From JALORV01 sp035255845 (GTDB taxonomy: Bacteria; Pseudomonadota; Gammaproteobacteria; Burkholderiales; Burkholderiaceae_F), in contig DATEZE010000203.1 in NCBI GenBank assembly GCA_035255845.1, positions 1 to 9,369 on the forward strand: 9,369 nt of DNA. Reading direction: 5' to 3'. The notes below the pieces were generated by a model that saw only the letters and a program-made list of their open reading frames with translations, was not told the DNA's origin and ran no database searches. Position 1 is the first letter of the stretch. The number at the start of each line of letters is the position of its first letter. The translations under genes were made by a program, and so were the position numbers. Shown here piece after piece: positions 1-7,043 of the stretch.

Positions 1-147
1 GACCGCGGCGTGCTGATGCTGCTCGATGAGCGCGTGCTTACGAAGTCGTACGGCCGGACAGTGCTCGCCAGCCTGCCGCCGTTTGCACGCACGCGCAGCG
101 AATCGGAGGCGATCGACTTCCTGACGCGCCGCGTGGGCGACAGCTAG
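1..147 (+). CDS. DinG/YoaA-family ATP-dependent DNA helicase, C-terminal fragment
   Basis: This is the 3' end of an open frame that enters from the left edge: 48 codons and a TAG stop. The translation starts DRGVLMLLDERVLTKSYGR and continues through a SLPP motif to a hydrophilic end. That D-x-GVL-x-x-D-x-R-(V/L)-x-x-K-x-YG-R, then L-x-SLPP pattern is typical of the last part of the second helicase domain in DinG-like superfamily 2 helicases, which unwind DNA in repair with an Fe-S cluster further upstream. The helicase motifs and cluster cysteines lie outside the window, so the subfamily (DinG or YoaA) cannot be decided. The stop codon is 8 bp from the stop of the convergent bamD gene, with no room for a separate terminator. 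Identification is from a short C-terminal motif only. Confidence 0.72.
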   Translation, partial: DRGVLMLLDERVLTKSYGRTVLASLPPFARTRSESEAIDFLTRRVGDS

Positions 148-155
148 CCGCCGCG

Positions 156-950
156 CTACTTCCTGCCGCGCAGGTAGCGGCTGTCGGGGAAATTGAGCGC
201 GATGACACGCTCGGCGTCGGCCTGCAGGTCGGGCATCTCGAGCGCCTGGTACGAGCGGGCCATCAAGATGAGCGCATCTTCCGACAGCGGCGAGCTCTGG
301 AAGTCGCGGACGACCACCTGCGCACGCTGGATCGCCGCGACATACGCCCGCCGCACATAGTAGAAGTTCGCGACGTCGAGTTCTGCCTGCGCCATCGCAT
401 TCAGCAGGTAGCGCATGCGCGCCCGCGCGTCGTCGGCGTACTTGCTGTCCGGATAGCGCGTGATCAGGTCCTTAAAGGCGTCGAACGATTCACGGGCGCC
501 CTTGGCATCGCGCTGGATCGAATCCTGCGCGAGAACCAACCCGACGATGCCGACGTTCTCGCTGAAGGTCGCCAGACCTTTCAGGTAGTACATGTAGTCG
601 ATGTTCGGGTTGTTCGGATACTGGCGGATGAAGCGGTCCGCAGCCTGGACCGCCTGCGCCGACTCGCCTTCCTTGTAGTAGGTGTAGGCGATCTCCATCA
701 GCGCCTGCTGTGCATGCCGGCCGAACGGATAGCGCGACTCGAGCTTCTGGTAGTACTCACGCGCCTTGGCCCAGTTGCCTGACGAGAGCTCGGCGCGAGC
801 CTCTGCGTACAATCGATCGGCATCCCACTTCGCGGTGTTGTCCTTCTCGAACAGGTTGTCGATGCCAAGCCAGCTGCAGCCCCCCAGCATCAAGGCTGCG
901 AGCACCACAGCCAGTCGCCGCGCCAATCCTCCATGTGCCTGATCGTTCAT
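156..950 (-). CDS. bamD: Outer membrane protein assembly factor BamD (lipoprotein)
   Basis: 264 aa. BamD (formerly ComL/YfiO) is the essential lipoprotein of the BAM complex, which inserts beta-barrel proteins into the outer membrane. The N-terminus has two arginines (11-12), a hydrophobic stretch and a lipobox LGGC with lipidated Cys25. TPR-like helices follow: the conserved RYPFG at 73-77, then EIAYTYYKEG at 86-95, YPNNPNIDYMYYLKGL at 111-126, and the C-terminal repeats around RYPDSKYADDARARM (165-179). Length suits the family (E. coli about 245 aa). The frame stays open 147 codons further upstream across rluD, but the start at 950 is right: the lipoprotein signal begins there and GGAAG lies 7 nt upstream. 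Neighbours are tight on both sides: 8 bp to the helicase stop and 4 bp to the rluD start. Adjacency to rluD and pgeF is conserved in many proteobacteria. Confidence 0.95.
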   Translation of the reverse strand: MNDQAHGGLARRLAVVLAALMLGGCSWLGIDNLFEKDNTAKWDADRLYAEARAELSSGNWAKAREYYQKLESRYPFGRHAQQALMEIAYTYYKEGESAQAVQAADRFIRQYPNNPNIDYMYYLKGLATFSENVGIVGLVLAQDSIQRDAKGARESFDAFKDLITRYPDSKYADDARARMRYLLNAMAQAELDVANFYYVRRAYVAAIQRAQVVVRDFQSSPLSEDALILMARSYQALEMPDLQADAERVIALNFPDSRYLRGRK

Positions 951-954
951 CGCG

Positions 955-2034
955 ATGCTTCCGTCCACTAGCCCGGAAGTATACGGTCGGGCGCTTGCGC
1001 GCGAGAGTGACGACGAGACCGAAGACGAGGTTGCGCTCGGTCCGAGCGAGGCTGACGCGCCGCTGGCCCGCAGCTTCAGCGTCGAGGCGGCCGAGGCCGG
1101 CGAGCGGCTCGACAAACTGCTTGCGACGCGCTTGCCGGAAGTTTCTCGCTCGCGGCTCAAGCAGTGGATCGAGGACGGGGCGGTGCGCGTCAACGGTGGC
1201 ACGGTGCGGCCGCGCCACGCCGTTCTGGCCGGCGATCTCGTCGAGCTCGAGCCGCAGCCCGCTCCGGACGCCGCCGCGTTCGTCGCGGAAGCGCTGCCGC
1301 TTGACGTTGTCCACGAGGACGACGCCATCATCGTCGTCGACAAGCCACCCGCTTTAGTGGTCCATCCGGCCGCCGGCCACTGGTCCGGCACGCTGCTGAA
1401 TCGGCTGCTGTTCTATGCACCGGAATTGGCCCAGCTGCCGCGCGCCGGGATCGTTCATCGACTGGATGCAGGTACGTCCGGACTGATGGTCGTGGCTCGG
1501 ACCCTACATGCCCACACTGAACTGGTGCGGCAGTTGCAGGCGCGCAGTGTCCATCGCGCCTACTGGGCGATCGTGCTCGGCGAGCCGCGCCGCAGCGGCA
1601 CCGTCGATGCGCCGATCGGTCGCGACCCGCGCAATCCGTTGCGTTTTCGAGTAAGCCACGCCGCGAGCGCGCGCGCCGCGCGTACGCATTACACGCGGGT
1701 GGCGGCTATGCAGCAGGACGGCGCTCACCTCTCGTGGCTCGCACTTCGGCTCGAGACCGGGCGCACCCACCAGATCCGCGTGCACTTCGAATACCTCGGT
1801 CATCCGCTGGTCGGCGATCCGGTGTACCGGCGGCGGCTGCCGGCGCCCGATCCCGACGTCCCGTGGCGTGCGTTTCCGCGCCAGGCTCTCCACGCCTGCA
1901 TGTTGGGCCTGCAGCACCCGGTCAGCGGCGAAGCGATGAGCTGGTTCCGGCCGCCGCCGGCCGATCTGGCCGCGCTGATGCGCGCGCTGCAGTTTGGGCC
2001 GATCGACCGGCCACTGACTGAAGGGGACACATGA
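955..2034 (+). CDS. rluD: 23S rRNA pseudouridine synthase, RluD type
   Basis: 359 aa. RluD converts uridines of helix 69 of 23S rRNA (1911, 1915 and 1917 in E. coli) to pseudouridine. An S4 RNA-binding domain spans about 41-100 (ERLDKLLATRLPEVSRSRLKQ, with the VRVNG turn). The RluA-family catalytic domain follows, with VVDKPPALVVHP at 127-138, the motif HRLDAGTSGLM with catalytic Asp171, and RLETGRTHQIRVH at 265-277. Residues 1-40 are an acidic, probably disordered extension, making the protein longer than E. coli RluD (about 326 aa). ATG 955 is the only start candidate: a TGA lies in frame at 940-942, and there is no ATG, GTG or TTG before the S4 domain. No Shine-Dalgarno site is visible, since the upstream bases belong to bamD. 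The stop overlaps the pgeF start as ATGA, so the two are probably translationally coupled. Confidence 0.94.
   Translation: MLPSTSPEVYGRALARESDDETEDEVALGPSEADAPLARSFSVEAAEAGERLDKLLATRLPEVSRSRLKQWIEDGAVRVNGGTVRPRHAVLAGDLVELEPQPAPDAAAFVAEALPLDVVHEDDAIIVVDKPPALVVHPAAGHWSGTLLNRLLFYAPELAQLPRAGIVHRLDAGTSGLMVVARTLHAHTELVRQLQARSVHRAYWAIVLGEPRRSGTVDAPIGRDPRNPLRFRVSHAASARAARTHYTRVAAMQQDGAHLSWLALRLETGRTHQIRVHFEYLGHPLVGDPVYRRRLPAPDPDVPWRAFPRQALHACMLGLQHPVSGEAMSWFRPPPADLAALMRALQFGPIDRPLTEGDT
958..962 (-). promoter_or_regulatory. Shine-Dalgarno site of bamD, inside the rluD coding sequence
   Basis: On the minus strand GGAAG lies 7 nt before the bamD ATG at 950. The same bases form codons 2-3 of rluD on the plus strand. 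This site supports the 950 start over the much longer open frame that continues upstream. Confidence 0.6.
978..983 (-). promoter_or_regulatory. Candidate -10 box for bamD
   Basis: The minus strand reads TATACT, matching five of six bases of the sigma-70 consensus TATAAT, in an otherwise GC-rich stretch. It sits 27 bp upstream of the bamD start, which would give a leader of about 20 nt. No good -35 hexamer is present at 16-18 bp spacing and there is no extended -10 TG. It lies within rluD codons 8-10. Speculative. Confidence 0.3.
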
Positions 2035-2822
2035 GCACCGCGTCGCCGCTCGAGGTGATCGTTCCCGACTGGCCGGCGCCGGCTCAGGTGCGAGCGCTGA
2101 TCACGACCCGTGCCGGTGGCGTTTCAGCTGGGCCGTACGCCGGGCCCGGGGGACGCGGCGGCATGAACGTGGGCCGCGGTTCCGGAGACGATCGCGCCTC
2201 GGTCGACGAGAATCGAATGCGCCTGCGTGCGCTGCTCCCGGCCGATCCCGCCTGGCTTAAACAGGTGCACGGCGCTACGGTCGTCGATGCCGCGGAGGCG
2301 GCGGCAGTACCGGGCGGCGCGGAGGCCGATGCCGCGATCACGGATCGCGCCCAGGTCGTAGCCGCCGTCATGGTGGCGGACTGCATGCCGGTGCTGCTGG
2401 CCGACGCTCGTGGGCGCTGCGTCGCGGCCGTGCACGCGGGCTGGCGCGGCCTTGCGGCAGGCGTGATCCAGCGTGCGGTACGGGCGCTGCGCGAACGACT
2501 CGGCGAGCCGGACGCCCGATTGCTGGCCTATCTCGGTCCGGCGATCGGGCCCGACCACTTCGAGGTTGGCACCGATGTCCTCGAGGCGATGTCGACCGGG
2601 CTGAACGGAGCCGCGACGGCGTTCGTGCGGCGTGCCGACCGGTACATGGCGGACCTCTTTGCGCTCGGCCGCATGGCCTTGAGGCACGAAAACGTGGACG
2701 CCATCTATGGCGGCGGCGCGTGCACGGCCTGCGACCCGCTTCGCTTCTACAGCCACCGCCGCGACCGGGTCACCGGACGCCATGCAGCGCTGATCTGGAT
2801 CGAGCCTGATCGCGTGGTTTGA
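2031..2822 (+). CDS. pgeF: PgeF/YfiH family protein (LACC1-like, DUF152)
   Basis: 263 aa, normal for the family. E. coli PgeF (YfiH) is a peptidoglycan-editing enzyme that removes wrongly incorporated L-Ser at position 1 of the muropeptide stem; relatives including human LACC1 act on purine nucleosides. Family signatures: ITTRAGGVS (24-32), NVG (46-48), KQVHG with His80, VADCMPVLL with Cys118, AAVHAGWRG with His135, YLGPAIGP (167-174), GGACTACDP (228-236) and YSHRRDRVTGRHAALIWI (240-257). His80, Cys118 and His135 match the usual metal-binding active site. The start overlaps the rluD stop by ATGA and is preceded by AAGGGG at 2021-2026. The old label 'multicopper laccase' is not supported: there are no cupredoxin copper motifs. 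Which substrate the enzyme uses here cannot be seen from sequence. Confidence 0.92.
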   Translation: MSTASPLEVIVPDWPAPAQVRALITTRAGGVSAGPYAGPGGRGGMNVGRGSGDDRASVDENRMRLRALLPADPAWLKQVHGATVVDAAEAAAVPGGAEADAAITDRAQVVAAVMVADCMPVLLADARGRCVAAVHAGWRGLAAGVIQRAVRALRERLGEPDARLLAYLGPAIGPDHFEVGTDVLEAMSTGLNGAATAFVRRADRYMADLFALGRMALRHENVDAIYGGGACTACDPLRFYSHRRDRVTGRHAALIWIEPDRVV

Positions 2823-2903
2823 CACGTCGGCGATCGCACGGAGAATCCCAAGACATTGCAGAGCCGGAGGACCCTGGACCCCCGGTCAACCAGCGGAGGA
2901 CGT
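2823..2903 (+). other. Intergenic gap between pgeF and phaC
   Basis: 81 bp. It holds the phaC Shine-Dalgarno site and an in-frame TTG at 2856, which would add 16 residues to PhaC but has a poorly spaced GGAGA. I see no convincing sigma-70 promoter and no hairpin with a T-run, so the pha genes may be read partly from upstream or from a promoter I cannot recognise. Confidence 0.5.
2895..2900 (+). promoter_or_regulatory. Shine-Dalgarno site of phaC
   Basis: GGAGGA, a near-perfect anti-16S match, lies 3 nt before ATG 2904 (GGAGG with a 4-nt spacer). It favours 2904 over the upstream in-frame TTG at 2856, although the spacing is short. Confidence 0.65.
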
Positions 2904-4745
2904 ATGCCCACCACCAAGGCTTCCGGAACCCACCGGGCCGCGCGCAAGTCGCCCGCTCAAAGCACTCGCCGCGCGCGCAGTAAGTCGGCGACCGGAGCAC
3001 GTCGCGCACCGGCGGCGCGTAACGACGTCGGCTCCAAGGAAACTGCGAGGACTGCGGCATCGGCACCGACCTGGGCTATGCCCCAGGCCCTGGGCAGCAC
3101 CGAGCCGTTCAATTTCGCGCTGCCCTGGCTGCAGCCCGCGACCACCACGATGCCGCTCGGGGCCGATCAACTGGTTTCCATGCAGCAGGAATACGTGCAG
3201 CGCCTGACCGGACTCTGGAACGATTTTTTCGCGCATCCGGAGCGGACCACTGCGCCGATCGCGGATCCGCGCTTCTCCGATCCGTCGTGGCAGAAAAATT
3301 CGCTTGCGTCGTTCTATGCGCGGACCTACCTGCTCAACGCCGAGTTCCTGACTCGCCTGGCCGAAAGCGTGCAGGGCGACCCCAAGACCCGCAAGCGAGT
3401 CAAGTTCGCGGTGTCGCAGTGGGTTGACGCCGCGTCTCCGGCCAACTTCCTCGCCTTGAATCCGAAGGCACAGCAGACGCTGCTCGACACCAACGGCGAG
3501 AGCCTGAAGGTGGGGATGGACAACCTGCTGAAGGACATCGGCAAGGGCAAGATCACGCAGACCGACGAGTCCGCCTTCGAGGTCGGCAAGAACGTTGCGA
3601 CCAGCGAAGGGGCGGTCGTCTACCAGGGCCTTCTGTTCCAGCTGATCCAGTACAAGCCGCTGACCGAGAAGGTCTACGAGCGGCCGTTCCTGCTGGTGCC
3701 GCCCTGCATCAACAAGTTCTACATCCTCGACCTGCAGCCGGAGAACTCGTTCATCCGTTACCTGGTCGAACAGGGCCACACGGTGTTCGTACTGTCGTGG
3801 AAGAACCCGCACAAGCCCGAAGCGCACATCACCTGGGACGATTACCTCGAGAAGGGCGTGATCGAGGCGATCCATGTCGTGCAGGAGATCGGCGGCACGA
3901 AGCAGATCAACGCGCTCGGCTACTGCGTCGGCGGCACGCTGATCTCGAATGCGCTCGCAGTGTTGTACGCGCGTGGCGAGAAGCCGGTCACCAGCTTGAC
4001 GCTGTTGACCGCGCTGCTCGATTTTGAGGACGCCGGCGTGCTCGATGTGTTCATCGACGAGAACCAGGTGCGCCTGCGCGAGCAGCAGTTCGCGCGTGGC
4101 GGCATCATGCCCGGGCTCGAACTCGCCAACACCTTCTCGAGCCTGCGTTCCAACGACCTGGTGTGGAGCTACGTTGTCAGCAATTATCTCGAGGGCAAGT
4201 CGCCACCGGCCTTCGACCTGCTGTACTGGAACGGGGATGGCACGAATCTACCCGGGCCGATGTATGCCTGGTACCTGCGCAACATGTACCTCGAGAACAA
4301 CCTGCGCGTGCCGAACAGGCTGGTCACCTGCGGACAGCCGGTCGATCTGAACCGAATCCAGGTGCCGACCTATGTCTTCGCGGCGCGCGAGGACCATATC
4401 GTGCCGTGGAAGGCGGCGTACGCCTCGGCGCGCGCACTGCCCGGCGGCGGCAAGGCGGGCGGCGTTCGCTTCGTGCTGGGTGCCAGCGGCCACATCGCCG
4501 GTGCCATTAATCCGCCGAGCAAGAACAAACGCAATTACTGGGCGGGTGCCGGCGATTTGCTGCCGGCCAATTCGGACGCGTGGTTTAACAGCGCGGAGGA
4601 GATCCCGGGCAGCTGGTGGACCGACTGGGGCCGCTGGCTGGCGCGGTACGGTGGATCACAGAAGCCGGCACCAAAGCGCTATGGCGATGCGACCCACAAG
4701 CCGATAGAGCCGGCGCCGGGAAGCTACGTCAAGGAAAAGGCTTGA
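2904..4745 (+). CDS. phaC: Class I poly(R)-hydroxyalkanoate synthase PhaC
   Basis: 613 aa from the ATG behind GGAGGA. PhaC polymerises (R)-3-hydroxybutyryl-CoA and similar short-chain substrates on the granule surface, releasing CoA. The N-terminal PhaC domain covers roughly 85-250 and the alpha/beta-hydrolase catalytic domain 250-585. The lipase-like box is GYCVGG with nucleophile Cys341; the triad is completed by Asp497 (REDHIVPW) and His530 (SGHIAG). Other class I hallmarks are the PPCINKFYILDLQPENSF run (266-283), FVLSWKNP (295-302) and WWTDWGRWL (571-579). A single subunit of about 600 aa with PHB-type PhaA and PhaB beside it points to class I, not class III with PhaE. Residues 1-50 form a very basic Ala/Arg/Ser-rich tail with 13 Lys/Arg against 2 acidic residues. 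phaA follows after 75 bp. Confidence 0.97.
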   Translation: MPTTKASGTHRAARKSPAQSTRRARSKSATGARRAPAARNDVGSKETARTAASAPTWAMPQALGSTEPFNFALPWLQPATTTMPLGADQLVSMQQEYVQRLTGLWNDFFAHPERTTAPIADPRFSDPSWQKNSLASFYARTYLLNAEFLTRLAESVQGDPKTRKRVKFAVSQWVDAASPANFLALNPKAQQTLLDTNGESLKVGMDNLLKDIGKGKITQTDESAFEVGKNVATSEGAVVYQGLLFQLIQYKPLTEKVYERPFLLVPPCINKFYILDLQPENSFIRYLVEQGHTVFVLSWKNPHKPEAHITWDDYLEKGVIEAIHVVQEIGGTKQINALGYCVGGTLISNALAVLYARGEKPVTSLTLLTALLDFEDAGVLDVFIDENQVRLREQQFARGGIMPGLELANTFSSLRSNDLVWSYVVSNYLEGKSPPAFDLLYWNGDGTNLPGPMYAWYLRNMYLENNLRVPNRLVTCGQPVDLNRIQVPTYVFAAREDHIVPWKAAYASARALPGGGKAGGVRFVLGASGHIAGAINPPSKNKRNYWAGAGDLLPANSDAWFNSAEEIPGSWWTDWGRWLARYGGSQKPAPKRYGDATHKPIEPAPGSYVKEKA

Positions 4746-4820
4746 GCTACAGATCAGCAAGCCCGGGCCGTCGTGTGATGCATACGGCCGTCCGGCCGAT
4801 TCATCCAATGGAGTCTTGTC
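4746..4820 (+). other. Intergenic gap between phaC and phaA
   Basis: 75 bp. GGCCGT at 4766-4771 can pair with ACGGCC at 4784-4789 around a 12-nt loop, and a further CGGCCG follows. No T-run follows, so this is at most an RNA-stabilising or attenuating hairpin. The phaA Shine-Dalgarno GGAG (4810-4813) ends the gap. No promoter was recognised. Confidence 0.35.
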
Positions 4821-6011
4821 ATGACTGAAGCAGTAATCGTTGCGGCGGCGCGCACCGCGATCGGCAAATTCGGCGGGACGCTGGCCAAGGTGCCGGCGCC
4901 CGAACTCGGCGCCATCGTCATCAAGGAAGTTCTGCGGCGGGCCAACCTGCCGGCCGACCAGGTCGATGAAGTCATCATGGGTCAGGTGCTGACCGCGGGC
5001 AGCGGACAGAACCCGGCGCGCCAGGCCGCAATAAAGGCCGGCCTGCCGGTGACGGTACCGGCGATGACGATCAACAAAGTGTGCGGCTCAGGACTGAAGG
5101 CTGTGATGCTGGCGGCGCAGGCGATCCGCAACGGCGATGCGCAGATCATCGTCGCCGGCGGGCAAGAGAACATGAGTGCGTCGCCGCACGTGATGCTCGG
5201 TTCGCGCGACGGCTTTCGCATGGGCGATGCCAAGATCGTCGACAGCATGATCGTCGACGGCCTGTGGGACGTGTACAACCAGTATCACATGGGCAACACC
5301 GCCGAGAACGTCGCCAAGGCGCACAACATCGATCGCGCCGCACAGGACGCGCTCGCACTGGCCTCGCAGACCAAGGCTGCCGCCGCGCAGGAGGCCGGTC
5401 GCTTCAAGGAGGAGATCGTCGCCGTCACGATTCCGCAGAGGAAGGGCGATCCACTCGTGTTCGACGCCGATGAGTTCATCAACCGCAAGACCAACGCCGA
5501 GGCGTTGGCGGGGCTGAAGCCCGCGTTCGACAAGCAGGGAAGCGTCACCGCCGGCAACGCGTCGGGATTGAACGACGGTGCGGCGGCGCTGCTGGTCATG
5601 TCGGCCGAACGCGCAAAGCTGTTCGGCCTGACCCCGCTCGCGCGCATCGTCAGCTTCGCCTCTGTGGGAGTCGATCCGTCGATCATGGGCATGGGGCCGG
5701 CGCCGGCCTCGCGCAAAGCGCTGCAGAAGTCGGGCTGGAAGGCCGAGCAGCTCGACCTGATGGAACTCAACGAGGCTTTCGCCGCGCAGGCCTGTGCGGT
5801 CAACAAAGACCTGGGCTGGGACAAAGCGCCATTTAAGGACAAGATCAACGTCAACGGCGGCGCGATCGCGCTTGGCCACCCGATCGGCGCATCGGGCGCG
5901 CGTGTGCTGGTGACCTTGCTGCACGAGATGAAGAAGCGCGACGCCAAGAAGGGCCTGGCAGCGCTGTGCATCGGTGGCGGCATGGGAGTTGCACTCACGG
6001 TAGAACGCTAG
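4821..6011 (+). CDS. phaA: Acetyl-CoA C-acetyltransferase (beta-ketothiolase) PhaA
   Basis: 396 aa, typical for biosynthetic thiolases. PhaA condenses two acetyl-CoA to acetoacetyl-CoA, the first step of PHB synthesis in the cytoplasm. The thiolase I fold is plain: acyl-accepting nucleophile Cys88 in NKVCGSGLKA, the NEAFAAQ motif at 317-323, His353 in GHPIGASGAR, and the second catalytic cysteine Cys383 in CIGGGMGVAL near the C-terminus. VCGSGLKAV and the GQENMS segment (115-119) agree with the Zoogloea/Cupriavidus biosynthetic type. GGAG at 4810-4813 with a 7-nt spacer supports this start. The gene lies between phaC and phaB on the same strand, so it works in that pathway. FadA-type degradative use is less likely given the context, though the enzyme is reversible. 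Confidence 0.96.
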   Translation: MTEAVIVAAARTAIGKFGGTLAKVPAPELGAIVIKEVLRRANLPADQVDEVIMGQVLTAGSGQNPARQAAIKAGLPVTVPAMTINKVCGSGLKAVMLAAQAIRNGDAQIIVAGGQENMSASPHVMLGSRDGFRMGDAKIVDSMIVDGLWDVYNQYHMGNTAENVAKAHNIDRAAQDALALASQTKAAAAQEAGRFKEEIVAVTIPQRKGDPLVFDADEFINRKTNAEALAGLKPAFDKQGSVTAGNASGLNDGAAALLVMSAERAKLFGLTPLARIVSFASVGVDPSIMGMGPAPASRKALQKSGWKAEQLDLMELNEAFAAQACAVNKDLGWDKAPFKDKINVNGGAIALGHPIGASGARVLVTLLHEMKKRDAKKGLAALCIGGGMGVALTVER

Positions 6012-6147
6012 ATAGGGAGTCGTGCAGTTGTACTGCGGTCGGCGCCGGGCCGTCCCAAGCCGGCCGCGCTAATCTGAGTTCGCCCGAGTGCACGTGCGAC
6101 GCGGAGCGTTGCGTACACGAGGGCGACAACAACGAGCGGAGACAAAC
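6012..6147 (+). other. Intergenic gap between phaA and phaB
   Basis: 136 bp, the longest gap inside the pha cluster. A small hairpin is possible (GCAGT 6024-6028 with ACTGC 6032-6036), followed by a GC-rich, partly self-complementary stretch at about 6040-6071. Neither has a following T-run. GAGTGCAC at 6086-6093 resembles the palindrome in the repeats after phaB. No clear promoter was seen. The stretch stays open in the phaB frame from a GTG at 6088, but this adds 20 residues unlike any PhaB. Confidence 0.4.
6138..6142 (+). promoter_or_regulatory. Shine-Dalgarno site of phaB
   Basis: GGAGA with a 5-nt spacer precedes ATG 6148 and fixes the start at the residue where homology to known PhaB proteins begins, rather than at the in-frame GTG 6088. 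Confidence 0.65.
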
Positions 6148-6882
6148 ATGGCGAAGGTGGCGTATGTGACGGGCGGCATGGGCGGGATCGGCACGGCGAT
6201 CTGCCAGCGCCTGGCGAAGGACGGCTTCAAGGTCATCGCCGGCTGCGGGCCGACGCGTGACTACAACAAGTGGCTCGGTGAGCAGAAAGACAAGGGCTAT
6301 ACCTTCTACGCATCGGTCGGCAACGTGGCCGACTGGTCGAGCACCGAGGAAGCCTTCAAGAAGGCGGTCGCCGAGCATGGCGTGATCGACGTGCTCGTCA
6401 ACAACGCCGGCATCACGCGCGATCGGATGTTCCTGAAGATGACGCGCGAGGACTGGGATGCAGTGATCGACACCAATTTAAACAGCATGTTCAACGTCAC
6501 CAAGCAGGTCGTGCCGGGCATGATTGAAAAAGGCTGGGGTCGCATCATCCAGATCAGTTCGGTCAACGGCGAAAAGGGCCAGGCCGGACAGACCAACTAC
6601 TCGGCCGCTAAGGCCGGCATGCACGGCTTCACGATGGCGCTGGCGCAGGAAGTCGCAAGCAAGGGCGTGACGGTCAACACGGTGAGTCCGGGCTATATCG
6701 GCACCGAGATGGTCAATGCGGTCAAGCCGCAGATTCTCGAGAAGATCGTCGAGAGCATCCCGGTCAAGCGCCTCGGAACGCCGGACGAGATCGGGGCGAT
6801 CGTCACGTGGCTCGCCGGTACGGATTCCGGCTTCACGACCGGTGCCGACTTCTCCTGCAACGGCGGCCTGCACATGGGGTAG
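6148..6882 (+). CDS. phaB: NADPH-dependent acetoacetyl-CoA reductase PhaB
   Basis: 244 aa short-chain dehydrogenase/reductase. PhaB reduces acetoacetyl-CoA to (R)-3-hydroxybutyryl-CoA, the direct substrate of PhaC. Visible features are the nucleotide-binding TGGMGGIG (8-15), the GCGP segment after strand 2 (32-35) typical of NADPH-using PhaB, NNAG (85-88), Asn110, and the catalytic Ser138, Tyr151 and Lys155 (YSAAK). The sequence ends NGGLHMG, a characteristic PhaB C-terminus, and TRDRMFLKMTREDWDAVIDTN-like text closely follows Cupriavidus PhaB1. This makes FabG unlikely. In the Burkholderiales arrangement I know, phaR follows this gene; here it is followed by non-coding repeats instead. Confidence 0.96.
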   Translation: MAKVAYVTGGMGGIGTAICQRLAKDGFKVIAGCGPTRDYNKWLGEQKDKGYTFYASVGNVADWSSTEEAFKKAVAEHGVIDVLVNNAGITRDRMFLKMTREDWDAVIDTNLNSMFNVTKQVVPGMIEKGWGRIIQISSVNGEKGQAGQTNYSAAKAGMHGFTMALAQEVASKGVTVNTVSPGYIGTEMVNAVKPQILEKIVESIPVKRLGTPDEIGAIVTWLAGTDSGFTTGADFSCNGGLHMG

Positions 6883-6897
6883 GCGCGGGGTTTCGAC

Positions 6898-6917
6898 GGG
6901 TGCACCTGTGTGCACTC
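6898..6917 (+). repeat. Hairpin A, repeat copy 1
   Basis: GGGTGCAC (6898-6905) and GTGCACTC (6910-6917) pair over 8 bp around the loop CTGT, with one G-U wobble (6899 with 6916). There is no T-run, so it is not a standard terminator. Confidence 0.6.
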
Positions 6918-6933
6918 GGTGTCACGCGCACGG

Positions 6934-6953
6934 GCGCCGCATGCTTGTGGCGC
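6934..6953 (+). repeat. Hairpin B, repeat copy 1
   Basis: GCGCCGCA (6934-6941) pairs with TGTGGCGC (6946-6953) around the loop TGCT, 8 bp with one G-U wobble (6939 with 6948). Confidence 0.6.
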
Positions 6954-6992
6954 ACTGGACCGGTCGAGCAGAGCGGAGCGCGGGGCTTCGTC

Positions 6993-7008
6993 GAGTGCAG
7001 CTGCACTC
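6993..7008 (+). repeat. Hairpin A, repeat copy 2: perfect 16-bp palindrome
   Basis: GAGTGCAGCTGCACTC is identical to its reverse complement. It can fold as a 6-bp stem with an AGCT loop, or act as a symmetric protein-binding site. It corresponds to hairpin A of copy 1 with 4 bp removed from the loop region. Confidence 0.7.
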
Positions 7009-7025
7009 CGTGCTGCGCGCACGGC

Positions 7026-7043
7026 CGCCGCATGCTTGCGGCG
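7026..7043 (+). repeat. Hairpin B, repeat copy 2
   Basis: CGCCGCA (7026-7032) pairs perfectly with TGCGGCG (7037-7043) around TGCT. The loop equals that of copy 1, and the wobble pair there is a G-C pair here. Confidence 0.6.

Noticed and set aside
951..1391. Minus-strand open frame extending bamD upstream by 147 codons
   Set aside because: It runs antisense over rluD, is low-complexity Ser/Ala/Arg, and places the lipoprotein signal in the middle of the protein. The 950 start has a Shine-Dalgarno site and the correct signal peptide.
2031..2822. Multicopper oxidase/laccase annotation for PgeF
   Set aside because: This is an older name for the family; there are no cupredoxin copper-binding motifs, and the conserved His/Cys/His site is that of PgeF/LACC1.
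4766..4789. Terminator between phaC and phaA
   Set aside because: It has a 6-bp stem with a 12-nt loop and no T-run, and the three pha genes clearly belong together.
5088..5924. Minus-strand open frame of 278 codons over phaA
   Set aside because: It is Arg/Val/His-rich with no recognisable domain and lies antisense to a well conserved thiolase; long antisense frames are expected at this GC content.
6088..6147. GTG start for phaB adding 20 residues
   Set aside because: Known PhaB proteins begin at the residue encoded at 6148, which has GGAGA at proper spacing.
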